Positions 29,801 through 36,245 of a stretch of DNA of 36,245 bases are shown here, in pieces. Below the pieces are notes generated by a model that was not told where the DNA came from, made no database searches, and saw nothing but the letters and a program-made list of their open reading frames with translations. Position numbers and translations under genes: made by a program. Source of the stretch: Fragilaria crotonensis (taxonomy: Eukaryota > Bacillariophyta > Fragilariophyceae > Fragilariales > Fragilariaceae); NCBI GenBank assembly GCA_022925895.1, contig JAKSYS010000639.1, positions 1 to 36,245 of the forward strand. Direction: 5' to 3'. How positions within the stretch are numbered: position 1 is the stretch's first letter; each line of letters starts with the position of its first letter.

Positions 29801-32800
29801 TGCACATTGGTTTGCCCGAGATATGGGTGTTGCCCAATGAAACGGAAGCCACGGATTCGAACTTGAAGCATGTGATCACGCGTATATTCCACGGCTGCTG
29901 GGGGGACGTCGAACACAAAGGCCTGGTCAATCCATTTTGGCGAGAAGGTTCCCTCAACAAAATAGGTCTTCCTGACTGTCGTCGGTGACGAGAACAGCGA
30001 CTTACTGCGTTTGGAACCTTTCAGAAGAATTTCGCAGTAAGGATTGCATCGTCTCGTAGCATCGGCAGAGCTTAGCCCAGCGGCTTCTAAAACCTCGATC
30101 ACAATCTGGTGCCGACGCCAAATTGTTCGATCCTCTGGAAAGTCTGCGAGGGCAGTTGCCTCGTTTTCAATGCGCGACATGTGGGAATCAATGCCAGCCA
30201 GGCGAACAGTTGATCCAGAGGCCTCTGAATTGGCCGGTAAATCAAATTCAAGGTTGTCCTTACCTCCGCTTTTTAGGACCCCTTGACTTTGACGAGCGCT
30301 CGAACGCAAAAGCTGAAGTTCTGAGATACGATTCTTCTCATCGCGAACTGCCTTTCGCAAAGCGTTTACGTGACGCTGAAGAACGTGTTCGTCATCGCTA
30401 TCACCTTCGTTATTCGATATCACCAACACCCGTGTTGTTCCGTTTGCATCAACAATGCAGTTGAGTGCCCTTTCACCTTCCTTCTGTTGTTTTCTTCGCG
30501 GACACGGCAGCTCACACTCGAAACCGATTTCTTCGAGCTTCACAGTAATCGCAGCTCCGAAACCAGCTTGATCTTCCCCGTCAACATTATGGAACGATAG
30601 ACTTTGCTTCCACCTCGCATTTCTAGCAGCACGTTTCTCACCGATGTCAATCTCAGAGGCTGTCTCTCCATCGATCACGGCACGGTCGACCTCTCCTTCA
30701 CTGCTCTCCCACCCAAGGCGATTATCAATCGTTCCAACTCGCACGGTGAGTTTGTGAGACTTAGTCGGCTCTTCCCAACAGTAAACGGTACTCTCTCCGG
30801 GTTGAAGCATGTTCCAGGGATAGCTCAAGCAACCCCTTTGGCGAAAGAAGATGAAGTGGTTGATAGCTCGATTCTCGATCCTGTAAGGAGGATTTAGGGA
30901 ACTCAGCTCACGGACGACCACAAATATCGAGTTGTGTATTGCTCTCATCTCGACCTTCATGTGGGGCCGCACGACTTCTTTAGTCTCCTCGATGCCATCG
31001 TTTTCAGTTTCGGTCTCGCGACTAGACGCAACCCCTTCGGCGTCATCATCGCCGAGGAGATGCTGCCGAGGTTGTTTCGTCCGTGACGCCTTGACACGGA
31101 CGCGGCGAAGTCTTTCTTCGAGTGTGCGGAAGGTAAGGACAACTTGCGCAGCTTCATCGTCTGCATCATCGCTTGTTTTTCCAATATCCTGCATACTCTC
31201 CGTCCTACTGGATTTTCTTTGTTTCCAATTACGCAATGACGCTTGACCGCGCTGGGGAGAAGCCAGATCATTCCTTCTTCCGATCGCTACTGAGGCGAGG
31301 CGTTCCTTCAGAAGTTTCATTGTCTCAGCGAAAGTGAGTTGCGCAACGGGTATGTTGTCGACTTGAAGAAGTTGGTCGCCAACTCTTATGTCGGTGTTGT
31401 TGAAAGCATACCGTCCTCGCTTAGTGCCCTTCACCAGAATCTTGCGATCTCCTCCCCAAGCTGTTTCAAACCACACGCCGAGCTCGCCGTCCCATTCAGA
31501 TCCGTCCACTGGGGGGAAAGTTACTTTGTAATGCGGCGACGCACGCGTGTTCACATGTCTCAAGAGTCGGAGATCCAATGATTTCTGAGCGAGGAAAGTG
31601 TGCTCGCCACTAACATCTGCGTCGAAGCTTGGGCTAAGATCCCAGCTGCCACCTAAGTCAACTCGAAACTGCCTGTCCCCCCTAGTGTCCGGAAGATGAA
31701 AGGGAACAAGTTCGTTGGGCCCAACGGTGGCAATGTAGAGGGCCAGTTTGTGTGCCGTTGTTCCAAGATGTTCGCCTTCACATAAAACATCCTCCACATC
31801 AGCGCGCCCGCCGAAGAGATTCGCATAATTATTGTCCATCGCAGGCTTTTCATCATCCGGTCTAAATCGCCATTTCCGGTTATCCTTGCGAGCTGAGCCG
31901 CCGGGCGAAGTGCGGTTCTCCAAGACGGGGTGGAGCAAGGAGCTATCCTGCCAGATGCGAATCGGCTGGTCTAGTCGATTCACCAGGATGTACCTCGGGG
32001 TGAAACGGACAATTTTGGTGTACCTGGAAAGAAATGCAGGTGCAACACTTATCGTGACGGAGAGTTCTAGGACTCGACCATCTCTGCAATGCATACTGAT
32101 TGGAACGACAGGTGAATGATGAGCGTGCATTAACACAATAAAGAAACCTGATGCCAAATGGAACTTACCCAACAAGCTGAGGAACGCCGATGGTCTCAAG
32201 GCTAAATCCGTGAGACCAATCTGAAGTAAACGGCGACAGTCCAGTTCCATCGGCGAGCTGTACATAAGCGTTGGTGACCAATCAAAAGGGCATCCTCATG
32301 GAAATTGAACATGAAGGCTATGGAAGCCAAATCTTCCAACGGTAAATCTCTCTGTAACAGTTTTGCAAGCCTTTCCTTGGATACTTGAGGCCTGCCAGGG
32401 AATGTTGCAATTGCTCCAGGCGTGCCAGAGAACACGGTATCGTGGTTTATATCAGCAGGACGTGCATCTCGTTGAGCTACCGTATCAAGATGTCGTGTAG
32501 CGACCCGCGATCTCAAAAGCATGCGTCGTTGAAGGTTTCGCCTGCTACCGTCGACTGTCTTGGACCCATCACATGAAGGGCTACACACAGTTCCTGCTAC
32601 GAAGCTTGAGGACTTCTCTTGCTTGTAGCGGAGGGCGTGTTCAGTGGTATTCACCATCCAGAAAGGGCAGAAGAGCGAGATCCGCCGCTGCCCACCTCCT
32701 CCCCGAATATTTTCGATTTTCAAAGTCAGTTTCTGGCCGACTCCATCAACAACCACTGTTTCGGTCGCGGTTTCGTCTGCGTTGTAGATTCGTTCGTCTA

Positions 32801-35800
32801 TCAAGTGAATTTGACCGATGCTACCAATATCGGCGTCGAGTCCTAGGCTCTCAGCCGCAGCAGCACCTGGTGTCTTAGTATTATTCTTTTTGCGTTGTGT
32901 GGTTCCCCGGTGGTACTGCGGATTCTGGAGCAAAAACAACTTTCCCTTCCCCCGACGATCGGGGGATTCCGCCATGGTTGTGAGAGTCTTTCCGATTTGT
33001 TTTGTTCCCATTGTGACAGCTTTACCTAAAGATTTCAATCCAGCTTGCGATGTGGATCCTTTGAGGTCAGAGCCATGATGGACTAGAGCCCCTTCCCCGA
33101 CAGGGGTCTTGCAAAACCCAAGGTTAATCAGAAGAAGCAGAGGCGCATCGAGTCCGACCGTATGCACTGACACCGTTTCACCAGGTTTGAGGTCTGAAAA
33201 CCAAAGCACCGTGCGCCGTGTCGCGTGCATGAGTTCAAACCGTCCAAAGGCAGGTAAAAGGTTTTCAATCACAATTGGAGGGTGCACAATTAGGGTATAG
33301 GCGATAGGAATGTGAGTCAGCGACGGCGTCTCCCTTCGCTTTCGTGCCCTTCTTGACTCAACGGCATTCATTTGCGAGCCAAGCCTATTGATACCCCCCA
33401 TCCCAAAATTGACCTTCTTTCCTGGTGGTTGCCGAGTCTCACTCTGAGTTCGTACAATGGGGCTCCTGCGAACCTCGATGGCGTAACAAAAGGGAGCAAC
33501 TGGAACACTATCACCACCGTCGGCTATGGGACAAGATAATTGAATTCCACTCCTGGCCTTGTCAGGTGGGATATCCTCGCCGTTGCCTTCTTGGAAGAGC
33601 AACGCAGACTCGAGGACCACTTTTGCAAGCTGCACTGGACGTGACGAAAAACCAATTGTCGGATTCTCCACACTAGCACCTTTTTCGAGGTATAATGTCC
33701 TCAATAAATCTTCGTTACTTACAGTCGTGCTCGGTCTTACCCACAGGCATCCAAGATGCTTGCCTTCAAATCGAAGGGCTGCCTCCAAAAGGAGAATGGG
33801 AACTTGGAGTGCGTCGCCGGGAGAAAGGTCAGGATCCACGTTGCCTGGGTCAATCGACGCAGGCGTGTGCATTGGGTCAGGGTGAAGGTGTACACAAATC
33901 GAATGAGTCGTGTGGTTTCTCACTTCGAAGAGGCTACGAACAGTGATCACTCTACCGCCGTTATCGATACCAACTTCTGTCAGAAATTTCATTGTGTTTC
34001 CCAATCTCCAATCATTTGAAACTTTCGATTGCACAACGGGGAGCGGGGGACGATGTGGTCGAACCGACGTCCAGAAGTGTCCACTGATATTCCTTCGATC
34101 CATTTGAAGCCTGGCAGTTGAATGTCGACAGAATGAGATGTCGAAACTTCGCTTCCAGTCTCACGTGGTGAGTGCGGTAAACCCGGAAACGGGACCTCAA
34201 CGAGGTGCAAGTTTTGAATAACAGAAACCGTCGCCTGTAACTCCAAGCGTGTGGCTTCGGAGTGTTCCAAGTAAGTGACCAGCGATGCATTATGCTCCTT
34301 TGTTTCAATGCGTTCCAACAGCTGGTGAATGCGAATTCGTTGTCCGGTGAGATTCATAAGAGAGAAGGCGATCCTCTCATCTGGGTTCAGAGGTTCAGGT
34401 ACCTGATGGTCTATCTCCAAGTTCCGATCTCCAGTTGCAAGCACCTGCTCCACAAAGAGTGGCTTTTCTTTCATTGGTTGTAGCTTCGTTTCCTTCTTTT
34501 CGAATTTGGCATCGACGAAGGTTTCAGCGACAGCTCGTGACAGCGATGCTATGGCATCTTCGAGTGTAAGTAGCAGGGCGCCCGTAACGTTGACGTGGAA
34601 TGGGTGGTCTGAGTTCAGCGTCAGGCCCTCACCTCTGCACACAGACTTCTCGTACAATATAAGACATACGAATGGTTCGATCAATGGCTCCCAACTTCTC
34701 GTGGCTCCGAGCTTGAAATAATCTGCCCAAAAGGTAGTCTCGACAATCAGGTGCAAATCCGATGGATGACTATCTCCATTGGAGAGTCGTGGAGTATCGT
34801 TCTTGATCCCCAGTCGTGAAATTGAAAGCTTCAGAATCGACAGAGAGAACACCGCAAGGGGAAGATGCACACCAAGGGTAGGATCAATTATGAAGAAACG
34901 AAGGCTTTCGACTCGAGCATTGATAGTGAAAGATGGTTCTGGTGAGATTGTCGAATCCTCTTCATTTCCTCCCAAGTCAGCATTTGTCAACTCGTCGTCA
35001 GCATCGGTTCCAAATCCGAGGAACGCAAATATGATAGTCGAGGCTTGAGGAAGGACCTCCACTACGACAGTAATCTCACAGAATGACATCCCAAGATCTC
35101 TCTTGATTGTGGTTGCAGGGGTGCATACAGTTGGTCGTGGAAGCTCAACAGGACGCACCTCGAGTTCGGACGACGAAACTCTGCAACGATCTGTAGGCTT
35201 GTCGATCAAATGCTGCCACATCGGCAGACACAATGCGTAGTCAGCGTGCTTCGTTTCACCGTTCAAGTCCACACGTAACCCAAACGAGAGGCCATCAACG
35301 AGCTGCTTCGCACGATTGTGAATGCCAGTATCCCTCCAGGACAAACCATCCCTACACATATCAGGTGTCTGGAACTCGCTGCTGAATTGGATTGATAAAT
35401 TCGTTGATCCCATCTCTTGCGAAGTATACGAATCCAAAGATTTGAAACGGTACCAGAAGCCGCTGTTACTCTTGACCCTTAGAGTGGGGGCATCAATTTT
35501 GGTGGTATCACTTGGGATGCACAGCATTGGGCGGAGCAGCCAAAGACGGAATTCGAGATTCAGTGTTGGATTTCGTGCAGAAGGGCGATTACATTTCGCA
35601 GCGCTTTCCAGTTTCCGTTTCAGCGTCTCCTTGCTTGAGACTGCCTCGAAGTAAGGGTTGCCAAATGCTTCAGACGAAAAGTATTTGGAAAAATAATCCA
35701 GAATAATCCATACGGGAGTCAAATTTGCCATCACAGAAGAAAGCCTCTCAACTCCAAGGTTCACCAATGTCCAACCTGGCGTCATGAAAACAGTAGCTTG

Positions 35801-36245
35801 AAACGGCATCGCTAACGCACCGCTTTCTAAGTCGTTACCATCATGTTGAAGCCCAAACGAGAGGTCAGCCCAAATGTTGGTTGAAGTTTCACATGGTCCT
35901 TCGACTCGTACAAACTCGTTGAACGGCAAGGCCTTGCGTTGATCGAGTACTTGGAACGATTTAGCGCCGCACCCGATGCGCATGATTGCATGTTCGTCTG
36001 ATGTCACGTGAACTATGCATTCCTCCAACGAAATACTGAATGCTTCATTCGGACTGCCTTCAGGCAGCATATTCAACGACGCAGGATCAACCGCGAAATA
36101 ACCTGAGGGATCAAAGCCGCAGTGCATCGAGACAGCTACAAAATGGCACGCAATTTCAGTGGAAAATGTTGGTGGAGCTTTCAACAACCACTCGACATAT
36201 TCCTCTGACCCGTAGTCTGGGAAACATGAAGGCGGCTCTTTGTGC
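23892..36245 (-). CDS. VPS13: VPS13-type bridge-like lipid transfer protein, C-terminal ~4,070 codons (5' end outside window)
   Basis: The frame is open at the window edge; two introns and three frame breaks connect four long frames. In order there is middle VPS13 sequence (33990-36245), then the VPS13 adaptor-binding/SHR-BD region (about 30700-33800: FMFNFHEDALLIGHQRLC, TKIVRFTPRYILVNRLDQPI, PYRIENRAINHFIFFRQRG). It contains a PDZ-like insert (31291-31533) and is followed by a C2-like domain (29662-30114). Next comes VPS13_C (YFNADIARISASLINSQIAV to about 27290), then the DH-like/ATG2_C helices (QIYKIVGSLDFVGNPVMLL, GVRDFFVAP) and a PH-like end (FVIISTFRVVLVKVK). A ~600-aa acidic tail follows with a coiled coil (about 24180-24410). 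VPS13 proteins move lipids between organelles at contact sites. Introns: 32096-32168 (GG|GTAAGT...AATCAG) and 26850-26912 (AAG|GTACGC...CTGAAG). Frame breaks: about 34045, 32260 and 25910. Confidence 0.9.
29662..30114 (-). other. C2-like domain in VPS13
   Basis: HQIVIEVLEAAGLSSADATR followed by NPYCEILLKGSK, then TVRKTYFVEGTFSPKWIDQA with FVFDV, matches the C2 pattern (N-terminal strand, xPYVxV strand, T.V...T..P.WN...F.F). GFRFIGQHPYLGQTNVHL and VGWYPLVG complete it. The usual SDPY acidic residue is Asn (CNPY), so calcium binding in the classical loop is unlikely. In other proteins C2 domains add membrane or protein contacts. Confidence 0.65.
31291..31533 (-). other. PDZ-like domain inserted in VPS13
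   Basis: Within the VPS13 reading frame, GELGVWFETA takes the place of the PDZ carboxylate-binding loop. It is followed by ILVKGTKRGRYA, then IRVGDQLLQVDNIPVAQLTF, the most typical PDZ stretch, and the helix AETMKLLKERL. The order and spacing of strands, loop and final helix fit a PDZ fold of about 80 residues. PDZ domains bind C-terminal or internal peptides, so this could help recruit the protein to a membrane partner. The assignment is from sequence pattern only. Confidence 0.6.

Noticed and set aside
26863-32265. Reading the 1,800-codon frame start and end as true protein ends
   Set aside because: Both ends lie in introns: the first ~58 codons include the 32096-32168 intron and out-of-frame sequence, and the last ~16 codons lie in the 26850-26912 intron.
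1-36245. CRISPR arrays, rRNA, tRNA or bacterial-type operons
   Set aside because: None was found; gene structure is eukaryotic with spliceosomal introns.

Overview
This is nuclear DNA from a photosynthetic stramenopile, most probably a pennate diatom of the Phaeodactylum type. Four things suggest this. Genes lie on both strands with short spliceosomal introns of about 63 to 109 nt. Two proteins begin with a signal peptide ending in an A|F junction, the hallmark of diatom plastid targeting. Type II membrane methyltransferases and a sulfotransferase-like protein with a Cys-rich tail are present. Intergenic DNA is crowded with GTAC-based short palindromes. The organism call is inference; no rRNA or tRNA gene is visible.

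Layout. 1-1732: no gene; a 606-bp non-autonomous DNA transposon with a perfect 8-bp target duplication (93-698), then GTAC-rich spacer. 1733-6724: a two-exon VP-repeat protein (-), a TMEM53/DUF829-like hydrolase (+), a weak hypothetical ORF (-), a plastid-type NT5C-like nucleotidase in two exons (+) and an Mpp6-like exosome cofactor (-). 6725-10158: an 84-bp tandem duplication, a membrane-anchored methyltransferase (-) and a short-chain dehydrogenase split by a frameshift (-). 10159-15006: an AT-rich divergent spacer, a sulfotransferase-like protein (+), an S51-like peptidase lacking its serine (-) and a plastid-type METTL-like methyltransferase in two exons (+). 15591-18858: a large membrane-anchored epimerase-like protein (-) with degenerate active-site motifs, a C-terminal region I do not recognise and two frame breaks. 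18859-21786: spacer with a 633-bp Harbinger-type element (20452-21084). 21787-23417: a second membrane methyltransferase (+) and a possible small protein (-). 23892 to the window end: the C-terminal ~4,070 codons of a VPS13 bridge-like lipid-transfer protein (-), with PDZ-like and C2-like insertions and a long coiled-coil tail.

There is no operon and no obvious joint pathway. Genes are mostly divergent or convergent neighbours, as in compact algal genomes. Several products belong to the secretory route or membrane contact sites (two membrane methyltransferases, epimerase-like, sulfotransferase-like, VPS13) and two appear plastid-targeted.

A recurring feature is that conserved reading frames break at short mono- or dinucleotide runs. 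I count seven sites in four genes. The common cause is more likely indels in the assembly than decay of four genes, but this cannot be settled from sequence alone. I found no clearly new multi-gene system. The best leads are the degenerate epimerase fusion, the serine-less S51 protein, the VPS13 domain insertions and the two transposon families.
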